Source of the DNA: Nanobdellati archaeon
GTDB taxonomy: Archaea > Nanobdellota > Nanobdellia > UBA10117
Direction: 5' to 3'
Length of the DNA stretch: 54,889 nt
Assembly (NCBI GenBank): GCA_018304345.1
Contig: JAGVWI010000003.1
Location: 1 to 54,889 of the forward strand
In this document: positions 33,694 to 41,342 of the stretch, piece by piece
How positions within the stretch are numbered: position 1 is the stretch's first letter
Layout of the letters: the number at the start of each line of letters is the position of its first letter
Program-made: the position numbers and the translations under genes
Notes under the pieces: model-generated
Told to the model about the DNA's origin: nothing
Database searches by the model: none
Seen by the model: the letters and a program-made list of their open reading frames with translations, nothing else

Positions 33694-35466
33694 TTAATTC
33701 ATAGGTGTTCCAGAAAATTTGCTTTGCTGACCCGGACGCATTCCACCAGTTGCGGTTGGCAATTGCGAAAAGCCAGCACCATACTCTGAAAAGTGTCCCT
33801 GTGGAAGTATATTTCCGAAGCCAGCAGAAGCGTAATTACTGCCGCCAAAGAAATAGTTTTGTCCAATTTCATACCAATTAGGAGATGTTGACCAGGCTGG
33901 GGAACTAATTCCTAAATGTTGTAGAGCTTCAGAATGCGATGGAGGAATTCCAAGATGAATTGCAGTTCCAGCAGATTCCAAAACACTAGCAACATCTTTT
34001 AGTTTGCCGGTTTTTTGCATATGATCTAAAAATTCTTTAATCGGAACGTTTCCCATACCGGGCGCTAAATGCACATCGCTAAAACCAAAATTATCAGAGA
34101 TATGAATATGTCTGATATCTTTTTCTATTGCTTCAACTTCTTTTTTAATATGTTTTTCCCAAACTTCTTTTGAGGTTCTTTCTGGTACACCAAACTTACG
34201 CATCATATTTATGTGTGCAATATCCCACGTTGCACCAATTAGTCTTTCGGCAATTTCATTAGCTTTCTTAACAGGCAGTTTATCTTCTTTAACTAACTTT
34301 TCAACAAATTCTTTTCTGCCTAATTTCAAACCTTTTGCTAATTCCTCTCCGCGCCCCATAATATGCCAAGGATCCCAATTCTCAACCGCTAATTGCGGAC
34401 CATATTCGCCATATTTATCGTAAGAGTATTTTGCTAAATTTGCGAAAGTTTTAGCCGCTTTCTCTTTGCCAAACTCATCTGCCAACCTTACTATTTTGGG
34501 TCTTGGAGCATTTGGATCAACTCCTAAACGTGAAATTGCCGCAGTTAATGTTACAATATCATCAGAACTGCCAGTATATTGGTCAATAAATTCTTTAGCT
34601 ACGTTATCTGTTTCAGCGAGTTTATTATAAGTAGAATGTATAGCTGAACGTAAATGCTGCGTCATTAAATTTTCTCTTGCTTTCCATCTTTCTTTTTCTT
34701 CTTTAGATATATCCGTTCTTGCTGTCTCTCTTTGAGCTTCTTGAATTTCTTTCCACATTTGAGAAACTTTTTCCTGCTCTCTCTGCCATAGAGTATGATT
34801 CATTTGGTCTAAACTTGAAACAACACGGTCTTTTTGATTATATTCAACTCCTTCTACTTTGTAAGGAACATATTTTACTTTTTCGCCACCAGGATAAACT
34901 TTTTCTTCTGTTGTCAAAGGCACGAGTTCGCCTGTATCTGGAACTACGCCAAAAGCGTATTCCGGCATTACTCTTTTGTAATCATCATTCCATTTCCACA
35001 TCGTTCCAACTTGTCCGCTGGCGTGAAATGCAATTGGAACTGGTCTCTTGTCGTCCGTCTGAACCATTTGCGCTTTGTCAATTACATCTTTCATAAATTC
35101 TTCAGATTCAACTCTGTTATCTTCGGACCATCTGCCACCTTGCTGGGATGATTTGAAACCTGTTGGATCAACATCAACAGGCGCGTGCACAGACACAAGA
35201 GCTTTTTCACCCATTGTTAATTTAGCTATTTGCCTCGCCATGTTAAAATGCTCTCTTGGGATTGCTTCCCATTTTTGTGCGCCAATTTGTCCAATCTCTA
35301 CATTTTTTATTCCGCCGCCGGCTCTGTCAATTATATCTTTCAGCTGTTTACCAGGTTCTGTAGAAGAAGTCGGAGCGCTAAAGTAAATATTACGAAGAGT
35401 ATCAGTAGCCATAGTAGTTTGATATTTTTTATCCATAGCCGATTCATAACTTTCAGAGTAAATCAT
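33694..35466 (-). CDS. Xylose isomerase/endonuclease IV-like TIM-barrel protein
   Basis: The 590-residue protein has the metal-site motifs of the EndoIV/sugar isomerase TIM barrel in order: SVHAPVD, PIAFHASGQ, VENWDPWHIMG (about 358), ATWDIAHINMM (about 413), and RHIHISDN...DVHLAPGMGNVPIKEF (about 455-475). It is much longer than the usual about 280-residue enzymes because of inserted helices at about 200-300 and a Gly/Ser/Gln-rich C-terminal tail. Whether it acts on sugars or on DNA is open. It sits in the minus-strand cluster with two nucleotidyltransferases. Confidence 0.78.
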   Translation of the reverse strand: MIYSESYESAMDKKYQTTMATDTLRNIYFSAPTSSTEPGKQLKDIIDRAGGGIKNVEIGQIGAQKWEAIPREHFNMARQIAKLTMGEKALVSVHAPVDVDPTGFKSSQQGGRWSEDNRVESEEFMKDVIDKAQMVQTDDKRPVPIAFHASGQVGTMWKWNDDYKRVMPEYAFGVVPDTGELVPLTTEEKVYPGGEKVKYVPYKVEGVEYNQKDRVVSSLDQMNHTLWQREQEKVSQMWKEIQEAQRETARTDISKEEKERWKARENLMTQHLRSAIHSTYNKLAETDNVAKEFIDQYTGSSDDIVTLTAAISRLGVDPNAPRPKIVRLADEFGKEKAAKTFANLAKYSYDKYGEYGPQLAVENWDPWHIMGRGEELAKGLKLGRKEFVEKLVKEDKLPVKKANEIAERLIGATWDIAHINMMRKFGVPERTSKEVWEKHIKKEVEAIEKDIRHIHISDNFGFSDVHLAPGMGNVPIKEFLDHMQKTGKLKDVASVLESAGTAIHLGIPPSHSEALQHLGISSPAWSTSPNWYEIGQNYFFGGSNYASAGFGNILPQGHFSEYGAGFSQLPTATGGMRPGQQSKFSGTPMN

Positions 35467-35514
35467 ATACTCGTAATAAACTTATAGAATAAAAATCTTT
35501 GTAGTTAAACTACA

Positions 35515-35826
35515 CTACCAGAATTGTATGTCGCCTTCAAAACCTGCTTTTCTTACAACAGCTTCTAAGTCTATACGCTCTTTTTCATCTATCGTAAAAA
35601 CAATAGTTTTTACTAACGTTCCGTCTTCAGCAAATTCTTGCTTCCATATCTCTCCTAAAACGACAGTATATTTATCAGCAGTATAACTTTGAGATTTTTG
35701 TAATACTAATATTTCGGAACCATCATATTTGATACTTTTCTCTCTTAGAACTTTGTTACTATTTGCTGGTGTGTTAATGTGGTGGTATGTTTTTTCCACT
35801 CCATTTTTTAATTTAAACGTGCCCAT
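35515..35826 (-). CDS. Hypothetical protein, 103 residues
   Basis: No family recognised. The protein is beta-rich with alternating charges: GTFKLKNGVEKTYHHIN, SEILVLQKSQSYTADKYTVVLGEIWKQEF, VFTIDEKERIDLEAVVRKAGFEGDI. It begins one base after the stop of the coiled-coil gene and lies 48 bases before the TIM-barrel gene, so it is an internal cluster member. Confidence 0.62.
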   Translation of the reverse strand: MGTFKLKNGVEKTYHHINTPANSNKVLREKSIKYDGSEILVLQKSQSYTADKYTVVLGEIWKQEFAEDGTLVKTIVFTIDEKERIDLEAVVRKAGFEGDIQFW

Positions 35827-35827
35827 T

Positions 35828-37480
35828 TTAATCCCAAGTTAGCATACTGTGTAATTTCTTATACAAATAAATTAACATATATGCATCTTTCTTTGACTTT
35901 TCTTTTGCTAACTTTCTTAATCTTTGCGTATTCCATTCAGTCTGTTGTTCCGCGTTCCAGTTGCTTAATGAATTTACAACATTTGAAATCTTTTGCACTT
36001 GTTCTTTTATATTGCTGAAGTGTTTTTTAGTAATATTAATTGTATCATCTATCTGTCTTCCTAAATGTTTTCTTGATTTTGTTTCTTTCTTTTCTCCTTT
36101 ATCTTCATCTCCTAAAAATCTCTTAATGTCGTCTTCTAAAGCATCTAATGTATCTTTTGTTACTTCATCTACTAAAGATATAACTTCATTTTGTCTTGCT
36201 ATTTCTAAATTATCTAAATCTTTTTGCTGCATCTCATAGCCAACTATTTTTACGTCAACATTTCCAAGATGTCCGCGATATCCTTCCTGTGTTTGTCCGC
36301 CCGGTAAAACTCTATAAACAAATTTTACTTCAAGAACGGAATAAACATCATTGTCTTTCTCCTCTTCTTTTTCTTCGTCTTTAACCTTCTTTAATTTTGT
36401 ATATTTCTCAACTTTTATTACATCAGAACTTCCGGGTTTTTGAGCAATCTTGACTTTCTTTTTTGCAAAGAGATCTAAAAAAGTTAGCATAGTGTTAAAC
36501 GTTGTTGGTAATTCTCCCATATCTTCAGCTGCTAATTCGGCCGGCAAAAGTTTTTGTGTTGCAATCATATATGGGCGAGCCCACTTAGTATAAAGCTTAA
36601 GTGAATTAACTTGCGCTTTCAAATAAGTGCGTTCTATTTTGTATCTTTTGTCTAATTCTTTTTCGCTTAATTCGCGCCATTTCAGGTATTCTTTTACTCT
36701 GCCTTGTAGAATTCTCTTAATCATATCGGGAACGTCAAGTTCCTTCTGTATTTTGTTAAGTACATCTTTTTCAACTTTGTCTGCTTCTCCAACAGGCATG
36801 TGAATTGAAAAAAATGCATCTCTTAGCATTACATAATTCAAATTTTGTACTAATGAGTTAATTGAACCTGGTCCTTTTTTAGAATCAACTTCAGTCAACC
36901 AAATTGTTTTTAGTGCATAATCTGCGCCGTTTGAAACAGCTTCTTCATCAGAGTGCAATTTTTTATATTCATCTAATCGCAGTTCAAATTCCTTTAAATC
37001 ATAAATCAAATTAAGAATACTTTTGACAACCATATTTATGGTGCCCATCAATTCGCTGGCTCTTTTTTCCAGCTCAGTTCTCCTTCTACCTAGTTCTCCA
37101 TAAAATGCTGATGCTTCAGCGGCTGCAAACTCATCTCTTGTTTTCGCAACTAAATCATACTTAAGACCGAAAGTCGGACCTTTCAGAGCATCGTATATCC
37201 AATAGTAAACTGGTTCTAGAGAACTCTGGAAAGTTTCATATCCTAAAGTATATTCGGCAGTTTGATCGCCTTTAATAATATTTGGATTATTGTGTAATTT
37301 CTTTTTTACATTAGTTTCAAAGTCCTTTAATTTGTCTTGGTCTACTTCTTTATCATTTTTTAATTCTTTTATTTTATCTAATAAATCGTTTAAGTAATCG
37401 CGCTTTTCTGTTAGATTCCTTTTATCCGGTCCGATAGATTCAAGTTTTTTATCTACATCTTCTATCTGTAAAGTGACCAT
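35828..37480 (-). CDS. Large coiled-coil protein, 550 residues, unknown function
   Basis: Long helical segments with charged heptads dominate: DVDKKLESIGPDKRNLTEKRDYLNDLLDKIKEL at the N-terminus and ISLVDEVTKDTLDALEDDIKRFLGDE near the C-terminus. A lysine/glutamate-rich linker (EEKEEEKDND) interrupts a central beta-containing region. No signal peptide or membrane segment is seen. It is the first gene of the cluster and the ATG at 37480 follows TATTAAAAG by about 25 bases. The mobile element inserted just upstream, and its inverted repeat begins only about 14 bases beyond that box. Confidence 0.68.
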   Translation of the reverse strand: MVTLQIEDVDKKLESIGPDKRNLTEKRDYLNDLLDKIKELKNDKEVDQDKLKDFETNVKKKLHNNPNIIKGDQTAEYTLGYETFQSSLEPVYYWIYDALKGPTFGLKYDLVAKTRDEFAAAEASAFYGELGRRRTELEKRASELMGTINMVVKSILNLIYDLKEFELRLDEYKKLHSDEEAVSNGADYALKTIWLTEVDSKKGPGSINSLVQNLNYVMLRDAFFSIHMPVGEADKVEKDVLNKIQKELDVPDMIKRILQGRVKEYLKWRELSEKELDKRYKIERTYLKAQVNSLKLYTKWARPYMIATQKLLPAELAAEDMGELPTTFNTMLTFLDLFAKKKVKIAQKPGSSDVIKVEKYTKLKKVKDEEKEEEKDNDVYSVLEVKFVYRVLPGGQTQEGYRGHLGNVDVKIVGYEMQQKDLDNLEIARQNEVISLVDEVTKDTLDALEDDIKRFLGDEDKGEKKETKSRKHLGRQIDDTINITKKHFSNIKEQVQKISNVVNSLSNWNAEQQTEWNTQRLRKLAKEKSKKDAYMLIYLYKKLHSMLTWD

Positions 37481-37501
37481 ATTCTATGTAACTTAAGAGA
37501 A

Positions 37502-37510
37502 TATTAAAAG
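37502..37510 (-). promoter_or_regulatory. TATA box of the coiled-coil cluster
   Basis: On the minus strand CTTTTAATA centres about 25 bases before the ATG at 37480. The transposon target site starts only five bases further upstream, so the insertion may have replaced the natural upstream control sequence. Confidence 0.55.
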
Positions 37511-37514
37511 GTTG

Positions 37515-37523
37515 CCCAAAGAC
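37515..37523. repeat. Left target-site duplication
   Basis: CCCAAAGAC here is identical to the 9 bases at 41281-41289 and touches the outer edge of the left inverted repeat, the pattern expected of a target duplication made on insertion. Confidence 0.85.
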
Positions 37524-37547
37524 TGTATTGCTAACTCTGCGGGACTT
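37524..37547 (+). repeat. Left terminal inverted repeat of the R-M transposon
   Basis: 24 bp beginning TGTATTG and ending CGGGACTT; it pairs with 41257-41280 except at positions 8, 12 and 16. The restriction gene starts 39 bases inside it. Confidence 0.88.
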
Positions 37548-37585
37548 TTAGGAAGTCTTAAAAATATCTTTGTCGTTTAGATTTT

Positions 37586-38113
37586 ATGAGAATTGGGAAA
37601 CAAGATATTTTAATCAAGGGAAAGAAGATAGAGGCAGAAATTACTATAAAAGAGAAAGGCGATAGAGAGCTTCTGAAAAGACTTTATTCTGACTGGAATA
37701 AATTAAATAAGGAGCTTAAAGCAATTTCAACGAGAGGAATAAACTTGCCTGAAACAATAAGCGAGAATGCTTTTGCTTTGTTCTTTCCTGACTGCATGCG
37801 TGTTGTCGGCTTGAAAGGAATGAAATGCTCCTTTGACTGCATAAACATTAAGACTGGCTCAAGAATACAGATTAAGGCAACAAGCATAACTTCCGACTTA
37901 ACCACATTCGGACCTCGTTCAGAATGGGACGAGCTGTTCTTTTTGGATTTCTCGGCTTCAGACGGGAGCTTCAAAGCCTACAAGATAGAGCCTGACTGGA
38001 TTTACAAGCATATGGTTAATAAGAAACAGCAAGGCAGAAGACAAAGATTTTCCATAATTGACAACATAATCAAGCCAAAAGGGCTCAAACCTGTAAAAAT
38101 TTGTAAGTTGTAG
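37586..38113 (+). CDS. Bsp6I-family type II restriction endonuclease
   Basis: The 175-residue protein matches the Bsp6I family: INLPETISENAFALFF, DCINIKTGSRIQIKATSI, TTFGPRSEWDELFFLDFS and RRQRFSIIDNIIKPKG. The catalytic site is probably Asp84 with Gln95-x-Lys97, a PD-(D/E)XK variant. Known relatives cut GCNGC, but the specificity here is not shown. Codon choice differs from neighbours (more GAC, TTC, AAG and CTG), which points to recent transfer. A TTAAAAATAT box precedes the ATG by about 25 bases. The matching methyltransferase is at 40276. Confidence 0.85.
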   Translation: MRIGKQDILIKGKKIEAEITIKEKGDRELLKRLYSDWNKLNKELKAISTRGINLPETISENAFALFFPDCMRVVGLKGMKCSFDCINIKTGSRIQIKATSITSDLTTFGPRSEWDELFFLDFSASDGSFKAYKIEPDWIYKHMVNKKQQGRRQRFSIIDNIIKPKGLKPVKICKL

Positions 38114-38165
38114 TCTACTTCTTTAAAAACGAAGCATTTATAAATAAATGAATTAAATACTATAT

Positions 38166-38246
38166 ATGCTAAAATGTATGAAGTACTGGCTGTTGGGGTT
38201 TTATTTAAAGAATAGCAAAAATATACTCCTTTTGTCAGCTAATTAA
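38166..38246 (+). CDS. Possible 26-residue small protein
   Basis: ATG at 38166 begins 26 codons (MLKCMKYWLLGFYLKNSKN...) before TAA at 38246. A TTTATAAA box at 38137-38144 is centred about 25 bases upstream, the exact spacing of real leaderless genes here. The product is hydrophobic and could be a membrane microprotein or a spurious frame on a regulatory transcript. It lies between the restriction gene and the DUF5343-like gene. Confidence 0.3.
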   Translation: MLKCMKYWLLGFYLKNSKNILLLSAN

Positions 38247-38296
38247 ATATATTAATTAAGCACATTAAAGCTTAAAAAGGCATTTTGGCTATTGAA

Positions 38297-39046
38297 ATGA
38301 TGAAAATACAAGAAGATAAAAAATTAAGAATACCCTATGCAAGCCCAGGAGCAGCAAGGCAAGTAATTGATTTATTTAGAAGAATGACCCCCAAAAAGAT
38401 AACAACTAAGTTTATAGCAGACAATAAAATTGCAACTTTATCAAATGCTTTCACACTAATTGATATGCTACTATGGTTTGGAATAATTGACCGAGATGGA
38501 AATGTAAATAATAATGTGGCTCAAAAATTAAAGCTTGTTGGAAAAGATAAGGAAGATTTTATGAAAGAGATTATTAAAAAATCTTATGCTGAATTATTTA
38601 ATGCTATGGACTTAAAACAAGTAAGCCGAAATGATATTCAAAATTTTATAGTAAGCCATTATGGTTTCGGTCAAGCTCAAGCAAAATATGCTGCCATTTT
38701 ATTCCTTAATTTTTGTCAAACTTATGGTATTGAGATGTCTGAAGAACTGAAGAAAAGGCAGTATAAATTTTCTGAAAGAAAAAAAGGAGCAAGAACAGAG
38801 AAAAAGCCAAAAACTATTGGACAAATAGATAAACAAGAAAATAATGACAATTCATATCCTGAAACAAACGAACAAATAGCAATAATAATAAAAGCTCCAG
38901 GAATTAACTTTCCATTTTATGCAAAAAATAAAGAGGAATTTGAGGATATAGTAAAAAATAAACTTCCAAAAGCAATAATAGGAGTAAGAAGCTTTTTGGA
39001 TTTATTGCCAGAAGTAAAAAAAAGGGAAGAAGAAAATGTTGAATAA
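38297..39046 (+). CDS. DUF5343-like protein
   Basis: The N-terminal YASPGAARQVIDLFRRMTPKKITTKFIADNKIATLSNAFTLIDMLLWFGIIDRDGNV resembles the winged-helix-like DUF5343 family. The middle is helical and the C-terminal part is a separate small domain (APGINFPFYAKNKEEF). Start: an in-frame TTG at 38285 is open, but TTAAAAAGG at 38272-38280 fits the ATGs at 38297 or 38300 better. As transposon cargo beside restriction and methylation genes, it may be a regulator or accessory immunity factor; this is inference. Confidence 0.6.
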   Translation: MMKIQEDKKLRIPYASPGAARQVIDLFRRMTPKKITTKFIADNKIATLSNAFTLIDMLLWFGIIDRDGNVNNNVAQKLKLVGKDKEDFMKEIIKKSYAELFNAMDLKQVSRNDIQNFIVSHYGFGQAQAKYAAILFLNFCQTYGIEMSEELKKRQYKFSERKKGARTEKKPKTIGQIDKQENNDNSYPETNEQIAIIIKAPGINFPFYAKNKEEFEDIVKNKLPKAIIGVRSFLDLLPEVKKREEENVE

Positions 39047-39257
39047 CATCACAAATCATATTACGCGACCCGATGAAAAAACGAAGGGGCGAGAAACGTC
39101 AAGCCTTAGTAGTTTGAGGGATACAATAACGAGCGATAGCAAGTGAGTGAAAAAATAGGTTTTAGCTTTCCTTGGCGGGACGGCTTAACTGAACTCGCGT
39201 AGAGCTTATTTTAAAACTATAAGACTATCTTATGTATATCTCAAGCTCTTATTACTT
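39047..39257. other. Non-coding part of the transposon, upstream of the zinc-ribbon relic
   Basis: No gene is supported. The plus strand contains GC-rich bits (GGCGGGACGG, GAACTCGCG) and some short inverted bases (AGAGCTT ... AAGCTCT). I could not identify a structured RNA or further insertion-sequence ends here. Confidence 0.4.
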
Positions 39258-39374
39258 TTAAACCTTTTTACTGCCTTTTTTGTTTTTCGGCTCTTTATCC
39301 CAACGAGAGCTTTTACATTTAGGGCATATGAGAGGCTTTTCCTTTTGAGAACGAGGTGGCCATACTATGACTAA
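39258..39374 (-). pseudogene. Truncated zinc-ribbon protein gene
   Basis: On the minus strand a frame ending at 39258 encodes WPPRSQKEKPLICPKCKSSRW and then a lysine-rich end. Small archaeal zinc-ribbon proteins have an upstream CxxCG pair and then W-PR...CPKCKS; the first pair is missing here. No ATG, GTG or TTG occurs in frame before a stop at the left edge of the transposase gene, so the gene is cut at about 39363-39374. Confidence 0.55.
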
Positions 39375-39382
39375 TCATAGTA
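39363..39382 (+). promoter_or_regulatory. Hairpin over the transposase start codon
   Basis: TACTATGA-CTAA-TCATAGTA is a perfect 8-bp inverted repeat in which the ATG at 39367 lies in the left arm. As RNA it would hide the start; as DNA it could be a binding site. Either could limit transposase expression. An internal ATG at 39391 is an alternative start outside it. Confidence 0.5.
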
Positions 39383-40272
39383 ATAAGAAGATGAAACAAG
39401 AAATAAGATGTCCTCACTGCAACGGCGAAAACATAGTTAGACGAGGGCAAAGAAAAACACAGAATAGAGGAATAATCCAAAGATACGGCTGTCAAGATTG
39501 TAATAAGCGTTTTGTAGTTGATGACGGATTTTTCAAAATGAAGAACGCACCACAGAAAGTAACCTTATGTTTGGATTTGTTTTATAGAGGTATCTCTACA
39601 AGAAAAGTGCAAGAGCATTTACAAGCTTTTTATCCACATAATAGCTCTAATGTTTCTATCTATAAATGGATTATCAAATATTCAAAAATGATTTCAGGCT
39701 TTACAGATAATCTTAAATTGAAAGTCGGAAAGGAATTACAAGTTGATGAAATGGAATATAAGACAAAAGGAAGAAAGGCTTGGTTTATAGATGCAATAGA
39801 CACCGAAACGAGATATATGGTTTCTTCTGAATTTTCAAAGTTAAGAGGCAGAAAAGAAATAAGAAAAGTGATTATAAGAGCAAAGCAGAACACAGAAAAT
39901 CAAATTAAGATATGCACCACAGACGGCTATACTGCATATGAAAATATTGTTAAAAAGATTTTTGGATATTCTCTTAAAACACATACTTGGAATGTTACAC
40001 ATAACAAAGTAACCCAGCTAAAAGGCGAGGGATTTAATCATAAGGTTGAAAGAATGCATAGCAACATAAGAGCACGAACAAAAACTTTCAGAAGCTTTCA
40101 CGGCTCGGTTAAATCTGCAAATGCAGTTATGAAAGGGCTTTCAATTTATTATAATTTCATAAGAGCTCATCAGGCTATAAATTGCTGTCCTTATGAGCTT
40201 GCCGTCCCTGAATTGAAGCTTGGTGTGAATAAATGGCTTGATTTAATTAAACTTTCAAAGCAAAATAATTAA
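39367..40272 (+). CDS. DDE transposase, IS6/IS240-like, with N-terminal zinc ribbon
   Basis: The 301-residue protein starts with a CxxC...CxxC zinc ribbon (CPHCNGENIVRRGQ...YGCQDCNKRF) and an HTH-like region (LDLFYRGISTRKVQEHL). Then come the DDE residues: VDEMEYK, CTTDGYTAY, and KVERMHSNIR. The C-terminus has YYNFIRAHQ and LKLGVNKWLDLIKL, as in IS240-like enzymes. A decayed fragment at 23568-23739 belongs to the same family. It lies three bases before the methyltransferase and would mobilise the surrounding element through its terminal repeats. Confidence 0.92.
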   Translation: MTNHSNKKMKQEIRCPHCNGENIVRRGQRKTQNRGIIQRYGCQDCNKRFVVDDGFFKMKNAPQKVTLCLDLFYRGISTRKVQEHLQAFYPHNSSNVSIYKWIIKYSKMISGFTDNLKLKVGKELQVDEMEYKTKGRKAWFIDAIDTETRYMVSSEFSKLRGRKEIRKVIIRAKQNTENQIKICTTDGYTAYENIVKKIFGYSLKTHTWNVTHNKVTQLKGEGFNHKVERMHSNIRARTKTFRSFHGSVKSANAVMKGLSIYYNFIRAHQAINCCPYELAVPELKLGVNKWLDLIKLSKQNN

Positions 40273-40275
40273 AAG

Positions 40276-41241
40276 ATGATAAGAACTAAAACTAATATGG
40301 AAAGAGGCTTCAGAACATTAGATTTATTTGCTGGTGTTGGGGGCATAAGGTTAGGTTTTGAAAATGCTGGATTTAAAACAATATTTGCGAATGATTTTGA
40401 TAAAACCTGCAAAGATACTTATGATTTGAATTTCGGTGAGCCAAAACTTAACACGGAAGATATATGGAAATTAAATATAAAAGAAATTCCTGAATTTGAT
40501 ATATTACTTGGTGGTTTTCCTTGTCAGGCTTTTTCTATTGCTGGATATAGAAAAGGATTTAATGAAGCAAGAGGAAATTTATTTTTTAGAATAGCAGAAA
40601 TCTTAGAAGAAAGAAAACCCGAAGCTTTCTTATTAGAGAATGTTAAAAATCTTAAAGGACACGATAAAGGTAAAACTTTCAAAGTAATAATAGAAACTTT
40701 GGAAAAGCTCGGCTATCACATTAAAACAAAAGTGCTTAATAGTATGGAATATGGAAATATTCCACAGAATAGAGAAAGGATTTTTATTGTCGGCTTCTTG
40801 GATAAAAACAAAGCAGAAGCCTTTGAATTTCCGCAGTCGATTAAATTAACAAAGTCTTTTAGAGAATTTACAGCAAACGAAGCAGATGATAAGTATTATT
40901 ACAACGATAAACCTCTTTATGAGAGAATAAAAAACGACATCAATTCAGAGGATATGGTTTATCAGTGGCGTAGAAAATATGTCAGGACAAATAAAAAGGG
41001 GGTTGTGCCTACCTTAACCGCAAATATGGGACTGGGCGGTCATAATGTTCCTATAATCAAAAATCATAAAGGAATAAGGAAACTAACACCAAAAGAAACC
41101 TTTATGCTTCAGGGTTTTCCAAAGGGATTTAAACTTCCTGAAAACCTCGCAGATAACAAATTATATCATCAGGCTGGGAATAGTGTAGTCGTTCCAGTCG
41201 TTCAAAGAATAGCTGAAAATATGATAAAAGTTTTAGCTTAA
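40276..41241 (+). CDS. Cytosine-C5 DNA methyltransferase
   Basis: The m5C motifs occur in order: LDLFAGVGGIRLGFENAGF (I), GGFPCQAFSIAGYRKGF (IV, catalytic Cys), LLENVKNL (VI), QNRERIFIVGF (VIII), PTLTANMGLGGHNVP (IX) and HQAGNSVVVPVV (X). The 321-residue length is usual. It should protect the host from the Bsp6I-type endonuclease at 37586, giving a complete type II system. The gene starts three bases after the transposase stop; a second ATG at 40297 is possible. Confidence 0.94.
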   Translation: MIRTKTNMERGFRTLDLFAGVGGIRLGFENAGFKTIFANDFDKTCKDTYDLNFGEPKLNTEDIWKLNIKEIPEFDILLGGFPCQAFSIAGYRKGFNEARGNLFFRIAEILEERKPEAFLLENVKNLKGHDKGKTFKVIIETLEKLGYHIKTKVLNSMEYGNIPQNRERIFIVGFLDKNKAEAFEFPQSIKLTKSFREFTANEADDKYYYNDKPLYERIKNDINSEDMVYQWRRKYVRTNKKGVVPTLTANMGLGGHNVPIIKNHKGIRKLTPKETFMLQGFPKGFKLPENLADNKLYHQAGNSVVVPVVQRIAENMIKVLA

Positions 41242-41256
41242 TTTTTTTGGGAAAAT

Positions 41257-41280
41257 AAGTCCCGAAGAATTAACAATACA
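41257..41280 (-). repeat. Right terminal inverted repeat of the R-M transposon
   Basis: Reverse complement begins TGTATTG and ends CGGGACTT, 21 of 24 identical to 37524-37547. It ends 15 bases after the methyltransferase stop. Confidence 0.88.
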
Positions 41281-41289
41281 CCCAAAGAC
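41281..41289. repeat. Right target-site duplication
   Basis: CCCAAAGAC, identical to 37515-37523 and directly adjacent to the right inverted repeat. Joining the two copies would recreate an uninterrupted intergenic region. Confidence 0.85.
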
Positions 41290-41342
41290 TATTTGCAAAT
41301 TGTTTGCGACAACTATAAAAGAATTTGCAACATTAAAATAGC

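Larger units (their letters stand above)
37524..41280 (+). mobile_element. Restriction-modification transposon, 3,757 bp
   Basis: The ends are 24-bp imperfect inverted repeats: left 37524-37547 and right 41257-41280, identical at 21 of 24 positions when one is reverse-complemented. Both start TGTATTG and end CGGGACTT. The outside of each end touches CCCAAAGAC, a 9-bp direct repeat. Inside are a Bsp6I-type endonuclease, a DUF5343-like protein, a zinc-ribbon relic, a DDE transposase and a cytosine-C5 methyltransferase, all main genes on one strand. The ends, duplication and transposase indicate a discrete transposable unit. It lies between the coiled-coil cluster and the DJ-1-like gene. Confidence 0.85.

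Noticed and set aside
39047-39257. Possible structured RNA in the transposon
   Set aside because: Some short inverted bases, but no tRNA, RNase P, or box C/D pattern can be recognised.
39363-40300. Transposase as a small insertion sequence with its own ends inside the R-M region
   Set aside because: No inverted repeat pair could be found directly around the transposase, while a clear pair with target duplication encloses the whole R-M region.
40276-41241. Stand-alone (orphan) methyltransferase
   Set aside because: The Bsp6I-type endonuclease in the same inverted-repeat unit makes a full R-M system more likely.
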